NCBI GenBank assembly: GCA_947455215.1
Contig: CANGNA010000025.1
Coordinates: 1 to 55,260, forward strand
Reading direction: 5' to 3'
Length of the DNA stretch: 55,260 nt
Origin: Chitinophagaceae bacterium
GTDB lineage: Bacteria; Bacteroidota; Bacteroidia; Chitinophagales; Chitinophagaceae
The notes under the pieces were generated by a model. That model was not told the DNA's origin, ran no database searches, and saw only the letters and a program-made list of their open reading frames with translations. Of the stretch, positions 36,057 to 46,917 are shown one piece after another; position 1 is the first letter of the stretch; each line of letters opens with the position of its first letter. Position numbers and translations under genes: made by a program.

Positions 36057-37973
36057 TTAGTGAGCTACAGCGATGCGGCCTGTAGAGCGAACACCGTTAG
36101 ACAGCACTGAGTAGAAATATACACCAGCTGGCAATGCAGCAGTATTGAATGTTACTGTACCGTTGCTAACACCGTTAACTGTCTGTGTAGCCACAACCTG
36201 ACCTACAGAGTTAGTGATGTTGATAGTAGCTTCAGCAGCATCTGCCTTGTTGAATGCAATCTTAACCTCGTCAGAAGCAGGGTTAGGAGTAGCAAATGAA
36301 GTCAGCGCAGCAGCATTTACATTACCTACGCTCAGGGTAGTGCTTGGGTGACCGAAGTACAGGCGAACAGCTGGAGTAGATGTAAGACCAGTAGCCAGTG
36401 TAGCACCGAAGTCAGAGATAGAACCTGTGTTGTAAGAAGAGTCAGCCTGGCCGAAGTAACCAGCCCAACCTGCTGGTACAGGGTTGTTAGCAGCATAAAC
36501 CAACAGATCGCTTGTAACACCGTTTGTCTGTATTACAGCAGCATAAGTAGTAGAAGGCTGAACCATCAGCTGAGACCAGCCACCTGAACCTGGAACGTCG
36601 ATTGGGAAGTATGCCCAAACAAGACCAGTTGATGTAGAGTAGTCAGCAGCGGTAAGGCTCCTGTACACTGAAGTACCCTGGAATGTCCAGCTTGTTTCAC
36701 CATCATGCAGAGAGAACAACTGCACAGCAACTTTACCGGCACCGGTAGCAGCGCTTGATGAAGAGAATGCAACACCGAAACCAGAGATAGTATCAGGCGC
36801 AGCAGAAGCAGGGATATCGAAACGTGCACCCTGCATGTAAGACAACGCAGGAGAAGCCCTGTGTACATAGTAAGAACCCAGAGAAGAACCTGGAGTCAGC
36901 TGAGACCATGTAGTATCTGTTACATTGAAGAATACAGTATCGTAGTTATTGGTCATATCCGCATCAGTGGCCAGGTTAGCAGCGAATGCAGCATAGTAGC
37001 TACCAACTGCTGATGGTGTGAACGGAGTGGTAGCACCGAATTCGATAACACTATCCTGGAAACCTACAGGCAGACTAGATACGCTAGTTGTCTGAGAGTA
37101 AACAGATGTAGTACCATTGTAGATATTAACTGACATTGGTACAACTTCAGCATTAGCACCTTCGTTGGTCAGTACTGTCAGCGGATCCAGCGGATCTACG
37201 AACTGCAGTGGCGTGTTGAAGATAGAAGAACCATAAACACCACTGTTGCTAACAAGGCTAGACAGGCGGATGCTCACGTCGTGTGGATCCAATTCAGTCA
37301 GGTTCACGTCATCGATGTTCCATGAATATGAACCACCGTTGTAGCCATAATATACGAAACGTATATAAACTGTAGGCTGGCTGGCAGCTGCAGTAGTTAT
37401 ATTGATGTGTACAGTCTCAGGATTAGCAGTAGACGAGTTTGTTGACAAACCTGCGTTTGTAGCTATAGGATACCTTGTATAGCTGCCAAATGTTGATGAA
37501 GTACTTACCCAGATAACGCAAGAGTCATAGAAACTCCTGTACAACTCCTGGAAGTTCAGACGAACTGAAGTATGACCAGTACAGCTGATCGGCGCACTCT
37601 GCAGGTACCCAGTAGGTGCACAGCTGCACGCAGTACCCAGGGAGTCAGAGTCAAATATCATCCAGCCATTACTTGCAGTGGTCGATGCCAGTGCTGCCAG
37701 GTGATACGCAGATGTAGACGCCACAGTTGTGTGGTGCCAGCCGCCTGTAGACGTCCAGCCCATTGGTATACCTCCGTTGAAATCTTGCGTGTAGAACGCA
37801 GGCAGTGTGCCCTTATGGCCTACAGCGCTTGTTGCAAATGTCTGTGCAGCAGCTTCGTTTTGTTGCACCATTTTGTGCGGGTTAACCTTAGCTGTGCTGC
37901 TCTGGCGCAGATGCTGGGCAGATGCCGCCAGGCCGATAGAGCCCATTGTTAAAAGTAAAAGTAATTTTTTCAT
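36057..37973 (-). CDS. T9SS-secreted protein, choice-of-anchor J/MAM-like domain (paralogue B)
   Basis: A 638-residue paralogue of the 33903 gene, alignable end to end: same signal peptide (LLLLLTMGSIGLAASAQ), same anchor-J-like domain (GWHHTTVASTSAYHLAAL, GWMIFDSDSL, YSWNIDDVNL), same long middle with near-identical stretches (FQGTSVYRSLTAADYS, YFPIDVPGSGGWSQLM), and same type A sorting domain. The open frame reaches 38069 but the ATG at 37973 starts a normal signal peptide. Each copy has its own terminator and a TATCTTTA box, so both are probably independent units from a tandem duplication. Confidence 0.88.
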   Translation of the reverse strand: MKKLLLLLTMGSIGLAASAQHLRQSSTAKVNPHKMVQQNEAAAQTFATSAVGHKGTLPAFYTQDFNGGIPMGWTSTGGWHHTTVASTSAYHLAALASTTASNGWMIFDSDSLGTACSCAPTGYLQSAPISCTGHTSVRLNFQELYRSFYDSCVIWVSTSSTFGSYTRYPIATNAGLSTNSSTANPETVHINITTAAASQPTVYIRFVYYGYNGGSYSWNIDDVNLTELDPHDVSIRLSSLVSNSGVYGSSIFNTPLQFVDPLDPLTVLTNEGANAEVVPMSVNIYNGTTSVYSQTTSVSSLPVGFQDSVIEFGATTPFTPSAVGSYYAAFAANLATDADMTNNYDTVFFNVTDTTWSQLTPGSSLGSYYVHRASPALSYMQGARFDIPASAAPDTISGFGVAFSSSSAATGAGKVAVQLFSLHDGETSWTFQGTSVYRSLTAADYSTSTGLVWAYFPIDVPGSGGWSQLMVQPSTTYAAVIQTNGVTSDLLVYAANNPVPAGWAGYFGQADSSYNTGSISDFGATLATGLTSTPAVRLYFGHPSTTLSVGNVNAAALTSFATPNPASDEVKIAFNKADAAEATINITNSVGQVVATQTVNGVSNGTVTFNTAALPAGVYFYSVLSNGVRSTGRIAVAH

Positions 37974-38206
37974 TGCTTTTTGTTTTAGTGCATTAATTTG
38001 GCCTAAAGATAGACAAAAGATTTTTAAAAAAGTACAGAAACGTGGCGAATGTGGGCAGCTTTTTTTCACACCACCAAATTTTTCTAGGCTAACTTATTGT
38101 TATTTCTGCATCAGTTATATACAAACATAAAAAACAATACGTAGGGCAACGATCTTTTCCCAGAATGGCTTACAAATAGGAGGAACAATTTATGCTAAAG
38201 GATAAA

Positions 38207-40159
38207 TTACCACCTTTGCAACCGGATGGGCTCTTCTTTTTCGTTACCGCTGAATTGTAAAAAGTAGCTTCCCGACGGTAGTTTTCCACCCGGCACTGTT
38301 GTGTTTCCTTTGGCCGTTAAACCGCTCCATACTACTTTTCCATTCACATCCGACAGGAATATTGCCTCTCCTTCGCGGGTATTTTGTACCTCCCACCAGT
38401 TATCTGTAGGGTTCGGGTACACCTTTAGCTCCTGTTTGGGCACATATCCTATTCCCAGGTGCGTGTCATGTAGCACGGGACCTATCAGCCGCAGCACTGT
38501 CCATACGTTAGGGTTCAGGTATATATTCGTCATTGCCGGTACCCAGTTAAATATGTATATCTGTGTATCCAGGCTGTTGTACACTTTTATAAAGGTATCG
38601 GCGGTGGCACTGTGCAGCTGTAGCTCCAGCGGCGTGCTGAAATGGTTGGTGTATGATGGACAAGACCTCGTCTGAACCAGCTTCACATATACCGTGCTGC
38701 CCGACTGGTTCCATGACATCGTATAGATGGGGTAACCACGCCCATATACCCACTGGTTAAAGAAGGTATCCAGCGGCACGCCATATGCAGCCTCTGCTAT
38801 GGCCTTCAGGTTGGTGGTAGTGGCATGGCCCAGCGCGTAATTCTGCTGATAGGTCTTCAGCACACTGAAAAACACGCTATCATTAGGCGCCAGGTATTGC
38901 AACATCCTCACTACTCCCTGGGCCTTGTTATATACTCTGCGCTGGTCAAATAAGCTATCCGATGTGGTGGTATCAGTAACCATAACCCGGCCGCACGGGT
39001 CTCCTATTACTGTAGACAATAGTTGCGCTCTGTGTGTTTTGGCGGCGGCAGCGCTCCAGAAATGCTCAAAGAACAGCGACTCTGTAAAAGTGGCAAAACC
39101 TTCACTCAGCCATACATCATGCCAATCCTGGTAGGTGACATTGTCGCCAAACCACTGGTGAGCCAGCTCGTGCGCTATTATATAGGTCTCCGGCACACCT
39201 ATGGTGGTCATTGTCTGGTGCTCCATGCCACCCGGCAGATTTGTATAGCACACACCGTATTTTTCGTGCCAGAACGGATAGCGCCCATACAGGGAAGATA
39301 AATAATTGACGAATTGGCCAATGCTATCAAAGTTGGCTTTATACGCAGGGTTGAATGTGCCAGTATCTAAAAAGAAATTCTGGATCAGCATCGAGTCCGT
39401 GCTTGCAGTAAAATGCATGTACGATCTATACTCTGCATACCTGGCAATGGAGACAGAAATGAGGTAATAATCTATGGGATAGGCCGTGTGCCAGTGATAT
39501 TGCCAATAGCCTGGAACAGTGGTCATATCTACACCCACCAGCAAGCCGTTACTGCCGTCCACCACATTGGCTGGCACCGTTACATACATATCTACAGAGT
39601 CTATCTTATCTTGTATAGATTGTTTGCAAGGCCACCAGTTCTTAGCCACATAAGGATCGCTTACGGTATACACCATGTGGGTACCACCGGCACTCACCGC
39701 ATGGGTAATACCGTTAAAAAAGCCACCGCCTCCACCCGGTGGCATACCATGGTAATATACTCTTGCGGTAAACTGCATGCCGGCTGTCAGTGCTATTGGC
39801 AGCGTTATGGAACGCACAAAACCACCACTTATGCTGGCCACAGGCAGCACCAATCCGTTTACAAGCGCCGAATCTATGACCAGTGTTGTATCCAGTTCAA
39901 ATACATAAGCAGGCATGGTTGGCGATGTTACCACTGCTTTGGTGGTAACATTACCGCTCACATATACAGACGTGTCCGACATTTGCAGATCGAACTTCAG
40001 GTATTTCACGTCATAGTTATCCTCCGCCAGGTTGGCAATAGTGGTTTTATTGGCTTTCGCCCTCGTACCCTTCATGCGGGAACAGTGATATGGCGAGGCC
40101 TGCAGCGTTCCATAAATTAAAATGGCCAGAAGAAAAATGAGAGATAGACGTTTACTCAT
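38207..40159 (-). CDS. M1 metallopeptidase with T9SS sorting domain
   Basis: A 650-residue secreted peptidase. Signal peptide about 1-22. The M1 region covers about 45-560: substrate motif GGMEHQ, zinc site HELAHQW (H330, E331, H334) with third ligand E353 (HExxH-18-E), and the usual WLSEGFATF. The C-terminal ~75 residues form a type A T9SS sorting domain ([20 protein letters not shown]-type strand, [11 protein letters not shown]). It should reach the cell surface or medium and trim peptides from their N-terminus. Unlike the 8339 enzyme, which has an outer-membrane barrel, this one is exported. Confidence 0.93.
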   Translation of the reverse strand: MSKRLSLIFLLAILIYGTLQASPYHCSRMKGTRAKANKTTIANLAEDNYDVKYLKFDLQMSDTSVYVSGNVTTKAVVTSPTMPAYVFELDTTLVIDSALVNGLVLPVASISGGFVRSITLPIALTAGMQFTARVYYHGMPPGGGGGFFNGITHAVSAGGTHMVYTVSDPYVAKNWWPCKQSIQDKIDSVDMYVTVPANVVDGSNGLLVGVDMTTVPGYWQYHWHTAYPIDYYLISVSIARYAEYRSYMHFTASTDSMLIQNFFLDTGTFNPAYKANFDSIGQFVNYLSSLYGRYPFWHEKYGVCYTNLPGGMEHQTMTTIGVPETYIIAHELAHQWFGDNVTYQDWHDVWLSEGFATFTESLFFEHFWSAAAAKTHRAQLLSTVIGDPCGRVMVTDTTTSDSLFDQRRVYNKAQGVVRMLQYLAPNDSVFFSVLKTYQQNYALGHATTTNLKAIAEAAYGVPLDTFFNQWVYGRGYPIYTMSWNQSGSTVYVKLVQTRSCPSYTNHFSTPLELQLHSATADTFIKVYNSLDTQIYIFNWVPAMTNIYLNPNVWTVLRLIGPVLHDTHLGIGYVPKQELKVYPNPTDNWWEVQNTREGEAIFLSDVNGKVVWSGLTAKGNTTVPGGKLPSGSYFLQFSGNEKEEPIRLQRW

Positions 40160-40225
40160 ATAGAAATATTACCAAAGCAAGTTACTCATAAAAGGCAACA
40201 TTGCCCTCATCAGGCATACAAATAA

Positions 40226-40260
40226 GAATTGCCGGGCATTTAGCCCGGCAATTCCTCATA
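40226..40260 (-). terminator. Terminator after the 14-module giant gene
   Basis: A perfect 12-bp stem (40226-40237 with 40243-40254) and 5-base loop. The minus-strand tail is moderately T-rich. Confidence 0.75.
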
Positions 40261-40276
40261 TTCTTACCTCCCGAAA

Positions 40277-43200
40277 TTACTCCTTGATCAGCTTTTTCAC
40301 TGTGCGTTGACCATTTGCTATAACCTCTATCATGTAAATGCCGGAAGCATAGTTGCTCATCGGGATTTTGACCACACCATAACGCTCCATGTCAATAGCC
40401 TTGTCATATACAGACACACCGCTGATGTCGCGGATAGCTATCCGCCCGGTTGTTCGGCCACTACTATGCATTATCACAGATACATCAGCTGAAACCGGGT
40501 TTGGCCATACAGACACTTCCACTCCGTCGGCAGCAGCTACCTTATGGGTCACCATAAGTTCAAATCGGTTATCTCCCTGGCTGCTCCTGTCCTTAGTAAT
40601 GTCGAATGGATACGCTAACCCCGTTTCAAAAGGCACATATTTGCTGAACAGTTTATCATGCAAGAGCAATTGGCTGCCCTGCGGCACAGCCACATTATCT
40701 GCACGCAGTATAAACCTTTGAGTATAGTTACTGGCAATACCAAGCGGTATTACCATACCATCCTTATATGGCCTGTCATCTATCGTTACCTTATCGCCAT
40801 TGCTGGTGATACTATACAGTGCAAAGTCTACACTCATAGGCTTGAGTGCATCCTTCCGCTTATCATAGCCATCTGTTCCATCGTCAGAAAAATGGATATC
40901 CATCTTATCCCAAAGGTGGTTGGCAGAATCGTACACGCTTACCGTGGTCATATCGCTCGTCGCTCTGAACAGGCTGTTATCAGCATCTGCTGTCTTATCC
41001 GATTCATGGAAAGTCAGTTCCGCACCATCGTGATCGGCAAGCACCTGGAAAGCTGTGTAAGCCTGCATGTTATAGTGGATAGGTGCAGAGACACCTATTG
41101 GTATGGCCAGGTACTGGCCACCGGCGCCAACTGTTGGATTCCAGACGTAAAATGCTGCACCCGTCACCTGGCCTGATGTTGCCGCCTGGTATATAACATT
41201 ACCTACATCTACCGGCGATGCATAAGGGTTGCCCACCATATTATAAGACTGTATTGCGGCAGAATCACCCTGCTTCAAGGCTATGGTTACAGCGCCCTGG
41301 TTCACATTACCCTTCATCTTGATGACCGTGGCCGACGGCGTATACATACCCACTGCGCCTAACCATCCTAAACCTTCTCCTTTGGCCCCCCTGAAGAATA
41401 ACCTAATGCCCTGACCGGGATGAAAGCGGTTAGTATCCGCTGCGCCCGGAGTAATGCGGGTAAAAGGACGCCAACCCGGATCATAACCCAGTGTTGAGTT
41501 GCCAACATACGGATTGAACCAGTAGGCCGAGGATGCATTAGTAGTAGTCGTCGTAAATCCGTTTGTGGCACCACCGGAACCAGTGATATCAATATATTGC
41601 TGTAGCTGGCTCAGCGACATAGTATCGCGGAATGGATGACTGACAAAACGGTAACGTCTATAACCACCCTGTACATATTGATCTGTAATGACCTTACCGG
41701 AGATACCGGTACCCAATGTGAGTATAGGTGCGATACGGGCGGTAGCGGTAGTGTCAGATGACACCAGTTCCAGGCTATCATTGGTGGTAAGTGTACCTGT
41801 GGTCAGATACAACGCATCCTTGATGTATACTTTAGATGCGGTATCTACAGATACACCATTTGCGTTCTTTATTTCCAGATTGCTGATTGTTCCTCGACCC
41901 GCGATCTTTTGAGGAATAGCCCCGGCCATGAAAGCATGACCATCACCGGCTATTACACCATTGTTGCGCAAATCTCCTTTTATGTTCAATGCAGCAGTAT
42001 AGCCCAATTGCACTTGCGCCCCGCTCAGTATTGATAGGTTATGCGTGCTACCGGTATTGCCGGCAGACATAGCCGGAACATTTACTGATGGCCCTATCAC
42101 AACATCGTCCACAACGTCAGGAACAAATCCACAGCTCCAGTTAGCACTGTAATTCCAGTCCGTGGCGTGCCCTGCAACGCCACCAAGCCACGTCATAATG
42201 GTTGGCGTTATGGTGATCGTGTCGTTATAAGTGTTACTGCATACCGCGTTATGACTGTTCAGAATAATGTAGGTATGCGGAGAAGTAAGGATACCGGTAT
42301 TAAATGAATAACCCGTATCGGTAAACGCAAGTTGATTGATCGCACCGCCGTCTACCCTGTAATCCATTACTGATGAAGGCACAGTAACCATCTCGATACT
42401 GCCAGCGTGTGCTGAACACGGCGTATTTACTGCCGTTATTGTCAATGTCGGATTGCTGACCACCGATACTGTTACAGATGCCGCTGCAGAAAAGCAGGGA
42501 TTGGCTTTGGTATAAGTTATTGTGGCTATACCCGGTGCAATACCCCTCCAGCTGCCACTCGCACTGATCGTTACAGTTGCCGGTGCCGATGATGACCACG
42601 TACCACCACTTGCAGTATCGCTCACATGCATTAGCATACCCGCACAACCTATAGTATCACCAGACACAGCCGAAACTACCGGCAACGCCAGAACAGAAAC
42701 ACCGGTCGTCACAGTCCGCAAACAACCCGCTGTGCTCAAACCAGTTACAGTATATACCGTATAACTTGCAGGTGCAACTGTAACATTAGATCCAGAGGTA
42801 TTGTTGAAGGTAACAGCAGGGGTCCAGGCATATGTTGCCGCGCCATTGGCAGTTATCGTGTTACTACCGCCCGGACATACGTACGGCGGCGAAGGCGTGA
42901 ACGTAATGGTCGGACTTGGATTGACCGTAATAGAACGCGTGGTGGTGTTAGAACATCCGTATGCATCAGACCCGGTTATGGTATATGTTGTGCTGACTAA
43001 CGGTGATGCGATCACAGAAGAGGCCGTGGTCGAGTTAAGCCCCGTAGCCGGACTCCATGTATAAAAAGTGGCTCCCGATGCCACCACAGCGGCACTTGTA
43101 CCGGAACATATCGTTGGTGTAGCAGTAGTTACATTCACATGGCTGTTAGAAACAACCATATCCTGCGTAACGATTGCTGAACCACAGGCATTACTCTTGC

Positions 43201-46200
43201 TATATGTCAGCACCGCTGTGCCGGCGCTCACACCCGTCACCAGACCACTTGCGTTGATACTGGCTATTGCCGCACTACTTGTGCTCCATGTACCTCCCGT
43301 GGCAGTATCGCTTACGGTCGTAGTTGCACCTTGGCATATACCCGATACCGAACTGATCGGAGAAAGCGTAATTTCCGGAAGGCATGCATTGATAGGGATA
43401 GACATAGGCAAGCCCCATACGCCGGCACTGTCGCAGTAACGTATATATGCTCTATGCAGACCCAAAGACAAACCTGTTGTGGATATCGAAAGATTGGTCA
43501 CAGCACTGTCGGCCATGGTAAATGCGGGCAGCGCAGTACCGTTACCAGGTCCCGGATCCGTATCTATATAGTATTCTCCCTTTTTAAGCTTGGGCGATTG
43601 ACGCTCACTTGTTGCAGTAACAGATACCACATTGAATATGGCCGACTGTGGCATACCCCACCTGCCGGCAGAATCTGCATAGCGGATGTACATAATGTGT
43701 GCCCCTACAGAAAAAGTATCCGTTGAGATAGACAATATAGACTCGCTTATGGAATCACTATAGGCCAGTATACTTACATTACCACGACCGGGACCCGGAT
43801 CTCGGTCAAAATAATATTCACGTTTGTACAGGCGCGGCGATGACGGCTGTGCGATAGCTGCCGGGCTCACAACATTAAACAAAGCAGGCTGCGATAAACC
43901 CCACCTGCCAGCCGAGTCAGCAAACCTCATATACAAAACGTGGCTACCAACAGACAATCCTGTGGTAGATACACTAAAGGTTGTATCAAATAAGGTGTCG
44001 CAGGCAGCAAACGTGCTGGCTATACCATTACCCGGGCCAGGGTCTGCATCAATGTAGTATTCACGTTTTACCATACGAGGTGCCTGCGGCTCGGGCGGTG
44101 GAAGGCTGAACACATTAAAAAACGAATACTGGGGCATTCCCCACACACCGCTACTGTCTGCGTAACGGAAAAATAATACGTGCCCGCCAGGAGCCAGTCC
44201 GGTGGTTGATATCACCAGTGCAGTATCTGACACAGAATCCGCATATGCAAATGTTGAAACGTTGCCTAAACCAGGCCCAGGATCAGTGTCTATATAATAT
44301 TCTCGCTTATATAGTCTGGGGGATTGACTTTCTGCTGCCACAAGGCCAGCGTTAAGATTAACTATTACCGGCTGCACTTGCCCCCATATACCATTGGTAT
44401 CCGCATACCTGATATATAGCAGGTGTATCCCGGTATCTAAACCATAGGTAGGTATGAATAAGATAGTGTCGGCAACAGAATCAACGGCAGCAAAACTCAG
44501 GAGCGTACCATTGCCGGGGCCCGGGTCAGTATCGAAGAAATATTCCCTTTTACTTATTGGGGCCGATTGCGGCTCCACAAACGAAGGTAAGGTGCCGGTA
44601 ACCGTAAATATAGCTGATTGTACCTGTCCCCATACACCCATACTATCCGCGTAACGGACATTGACTGTATGGTATCCAGCCGCTAGCCCTGTAGTAGGTA
44701 TCGATAGTATGTTCTCGGTTATAGAGTCAGCAGCAGCAAAACTGAAACTGGTACCATTACCCGTACCCGGATCGGTATCGATAAAATACTCACGTCTTCT
44801 CAGTCTCGGCGACGCGGCCTCAGCAGCGGTGGCACTACCGCTTATTGCAAAGGCAGCCGCAGTAGTTGGCCCCCATTTACCGGTACTATCGGCGTAACGG
44901 ATGAACAAGAGATGTTGTCCTTGTGCAAGGCCAGTGGTAGATATCGACAATATCGTATCCGCCACAGAATCAGCATAAGCAAACGTGGCTACTGTACCAT
45001 TACCGGGCCCGGGGTCGGTATCAATAAAATACTCTCGTTTACGAAGGCGCGGTGATTGCCTTTCTACTGTTGATACTAACGTATTGGTAATGCTGATCGG
45101 CAAACTCTGCAACAAACCCCATTTGCCTGCGGTATCGGCGTAGCGGATATAAAGCACATGGTAGCCCACAGACAAACCTGTGGTCGATATTGATGATATC
45201 GTCTCTGAGATCGAATCGCCGACAGGCACAGTACTCACTATACCGCCACCTGGTCCGGGATCAGTATCAAAAAAATATTCTCTTTTCGCAAGTGGCGCAG
45301 CGGCTGGTTGCTGTGGCGCAGTGCTGGCGGTAAATGGCATCGACTGTACAACACCCCAGTTACCCAGCGAATCGGCATAGCGCACGTAGGCAATATGTGC
45401 CCCTAACGGTAAACCCGTAGTAGATATGGTGAAAACATCGTTCAGAGAGTCGCTGTAGCTCACTGTACTTACTGTACCATTACCTGGGCCGGGATCGGTG
45501 TCCACAAAATACTCTCTCTTCCTGATACGCGGCGATGCTGTTTCAGCAAAACTCCCCGAAACAGCAAATCCAATAGATTGTGTGGTTCCCCATACTCCCG
45601 CCGAGTCGGCATATCTTATATACAGTTGGTGAGATCCGACAGCCAATCCGGCTGTAGCAATACCAGTAATGGTTTCATCGGTCGAATCAGCGTACGCAAC
45701 TAAGCTGACAATGCCATTACCAGCGCCCGGATCGGTATCAATAAAATACTCTCTCTTTCTTAGCCGCGGCGATTGTTGCTCCGCGATCGTTACACCACCG
45801 GTAACAGTAAAGATCGCCGACTGCAGGTTGCCCCAGCGGCCGGCAGTATCCGCATACCTGATGAATATGTAGTGTTGACCAGGCGCAAGCCCCGCAGTAG
45901 AGATCGACATTACTGTATCTGAAACACTGTCGGCATATGCGTAGGTGCGGGTCATACCATTACCCACGCCGGGGTCAGTGTCTATAAAATACTCGCACCT
46001 GGCAAGTCTCGGATAAACCGGCTCCGGAGGCCCCGGATACCCCGCAATCGAAAATTGCAGGATCGCCGCCTGCGACCATTTGCCGGCGGTATCAGCAAAT
46101 CGCATATAAATCGCATGCGGACCGGCTGGAAGACCAACCGTAGAGATCGGATCCAGCGTATCGCTGATGCTATCGGCAACAGGATAAACCATTGGCGTAC

Positions 46201-46798
46201 CATTACCAACTCCCGGATCAGTGTCAACATAGTATTCAGCAGCCAACAACGGAGGAGAAACGGTTTCAGCCGGTGGGGTCATCCCCGTAACAGAAAAGTA
46301 TACTGGTACAGTCGGCCCCCATCGGCCCACGCTATCCTTATACCGTATGTAAAGCGCATGCGGGCCTCCGGCAAGACCGGTTGTTGACACCGTAATGCTC
46401 GGTTCGGTCACGGAGTCAGCAGCAGTGAAGCTGGCGCTTACACCATTACCAATACCCGGATCAGTATCAATAAAATACTCCCGCGCGGTCACTCTCGGAG
46501 CGGTAGCCTCGGGAAAACTTCCCGTCACAGCAAAACTGGCCGCCTGGGTAAGGCCCCAAACACCCGATGAATCTGCATAACGGATATAAAGTGTATGAGA
46601 TCCCACCGCCAAACCTGTTGTCGGAATGGATAAGATAGACTCCGAGATAGAATCACACGCCGCAAACGACGCGTTCACCCCGTTGCCCCTACCCGGGTCG
46701 GTATCTATGAAATACTCCCGCTTTACCAGCCCTGGGCTTTGGCAATAAGCGGAGAGGGCAATGCACATCAGCATTGCAGATAAGATGATTTTCCGCAT
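40277..46798 (-). CDS. Giant T9SS surface protein with 14 tandem ~80-residue modules
   Basis: About 2173 residues. The signal peptide is at 1-20 (MRKIILSAMLMCIALSAYCQ); upstream frame to 46861 lacks this character, so the ATG at 46798 (or 46804) is preferred. Residues about 25-1138 hold 14 tandem modules, each starting (K/R)REY(F/Y)xDTDPGxGNG, with a central ADS and ISTTGLxxGxHxLYIRYADSxGxWG. Then four Ig-like/BIG2- or PKD-like domains follow (to about 1455), a beta-rich region with WNYSANWSCG, and a type A T9SS sorting domain at the end (VWPNPVSADVSVIM, GIYMIEVIANGQRTVKKLI). An adhesive or surface-coating role is inference. The module family was not recognised as a named domain. Confidence 0.88.
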   Translation of the reverse strand: MRKIILSAMLMCIALSAYCQSPGLVKREYFIDTDPGRGNGVNASFAACDSISESILSIPTTGLAVGSHTLYIRYADSSGVWGLTQAASFAVTGSFPEATAPRVTAREYFIDTDPGIGNGVSASFTAADSVTEPSITVSTTGLAGGPHALYIRYKDSVGRWGPTVPVYFSVTGMTPPAETVSPPLLAAEYYVDTDPGVGNGTPMVYPVADSISDTLDPISTVGLPAGPHAIYMRFADTAGKWSQAAILQFSIAGYPGPPEPVYPRLARCEYFIDTDPGVGNGMTRTYAYADSVSDTVMSISTAGLAPGQHYIFIRYADTAGRWGNLQSAIFTVTGGVTIAEQQSPRLRKREYFIDTDPGAGNGIVSLVAYADSTDETITGIATAGLAVGSHQLYIRYADSAGVWGTTQSIGFAVSGSFAETASPRIRKREYFVDTDPGPGNGTVSTVSYSDSLNDVFTISTTGLPLGAHIAYVRYADSLGNWGVVQSMPFTASTAPQQPAAAPLAKREYFFDTDPGPGGGIVSTVPVGDSISETISSISTTGLSVGYHVLYIRYADTAGKWGLLQSLPISITNTLVSTVERQSPRLRKREYFIDTDPGPGNGTVATFAYADSVADTILSISTTGLAQGQHLLFIRYADSTGKWGPTTAAAFAISGSATAAEAASPRLRRREYFIDTDPGTGNGTSFSFAAADSITENILSIPTTGLAAGYHTVNVRYADSMGVWGQVQSAIFTVTGTLPSFVEPQSAPISKREYFFDTDPGPGNGTLLSFAAVDSVADTILFIPTYGLDTGIHLLYIRYADTNGIWGQVQPVIVNLNAGLVAAESQSPRLYKREYYIDTDPGPGLGNVSTFAYADSVSDTALVISTTGLAPGGHVLFFRYADSSGVWGMPQYSFFNVFSLPPPEPQAPRMVKREYYIDADPGPGNGIASTFAACDTLFDTTFSVSTTGLSVGSHVLYMRFADSAGRWGLSQPALFNVVSPAAIAQPSSPRLYKREYYFDRDPGPGRGNVSILAYSDSISESILSISTDTFSVGAHIMYIRYADSAGRWGMPQSAIFNVVSVTATSERQSPKLKKGEYYIDTDPGPGNGTALPAFTMADSAVTNLSISTTGLSLGLHRAYIRYCDSAGVWGLPMSIPINACLPEITLSPISSVSGICQGATTTVSDTATGGTWSTSSAAIASINASGLVTGVSAGTAVLTYSKSNACGSAIVTQDMVVSNSHVNVTTATPTICSGTSAAVVASGATFYTWSPATGLNSTTASSVIASPLVSTTYTITGSDAYGCSNTTTRSITVNPSPTITFTPSPPYVCPGGSNTITANGAATYAWTPAVTFNNTSGSNVTVAPASYTVYTVTGLSTAGCLRTVTTGVSVLALPVVSAVSGDTIGCAGMLMHVSDTASGGTWSSSAPATVTISASGSWRGIAPGIATITYTKANPCFSAAASVTVSVVSNPTLTITAVNTPCSAHAGSIEMVTVPSSVMDYRVDGGAINQLAFTDTGYSFNTGILTSPHTYIILNSHNAVCSNTYNDTITITPTIMTWLGGVAGHATDWNYSANWSCGFVPDVVDDVVIGPSVNVPAMSAGNTGSTHNLSILSGAQVQLGYTAALNIKGDLRNNGVIAGDGHAFMAGAIPQKIAGRGTISNLEIKNANGVSVDTASKVYIKDALYLTTGTLTTNDSLELVSSDTTATARIAPILTLGTGISGKVITDQYVQGGYRRYRFVSHPFRDTMSLSQLQQYIDITGSGGATNGFTTTTTNASSAYWFNPYVGNSTLGYDPGWRPFTRITPGAADTNRFHPGQGIRLFFRGAKGEGLGWLGAVGMYTPSATVIKMKGNVNQGAVTIALKQGDSAAIQSYNMVGNPYASPVDVGNVIYQAATSGQVTGAAFYVWNPTVGAGGQYLAIPIGVSAPIHYNMQAYTAFQVLADHDGAELTFHESDKTADADNSLFRATSDMTTVSVYDSANHLWDKMDIHFSDDGTDGYDKRKDALKPMSVDFALYSITSNGDKVTIDDRPYKDGMVIPLGIASNYTQRFILRADNVAVPQGSQLLLHDKLFSKYVPFETGLAYPFDITKDRSSQGDNRFELMVTHKVAAADGVEVSVWPNPVSADVSVIMHSSGRTTGRIAIRDISGVSVYDKAIDMERYGVVKIPMSNYASGIYMIEVIANGQRTVKKLIKE
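43385..46722 (-). repeat. 14 tandem protein-coding repeats of about 240 bases
   Basis: Fourteen in-frame modules of 78-82 codons. Protein conservation is high around DTDPGxGNG and GLxxGxHxLYIRYADSxGxWG, while synonymous positions differ widely between modules, so the array is not a recent slippage product. Confidence 0.9.
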
Positions 46799-46917
46799 TT
46801 CCATTTTGTTTAAACAACAACAATGTGCATCTCTGATATACCCTTGCCCATGGTATGGCACACGGCTTTATGCACCGCTGGCCATACCACCGACAGATAT
46901 ATATAGGATACTATGCG

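Noticed and set aside
37974-38069. Extended start of T9SS paralogue B
   Set aside because: The extension has no signal peptide; the internal ATG starts a standard one matching paralogue A.
43385-46722. CRISPR-like spacing of repeats
   Set aside because: Repeats are ~240 bases, coding in one frame, and differ at synonymous sites; there are no short direct repeats with unique spacers.
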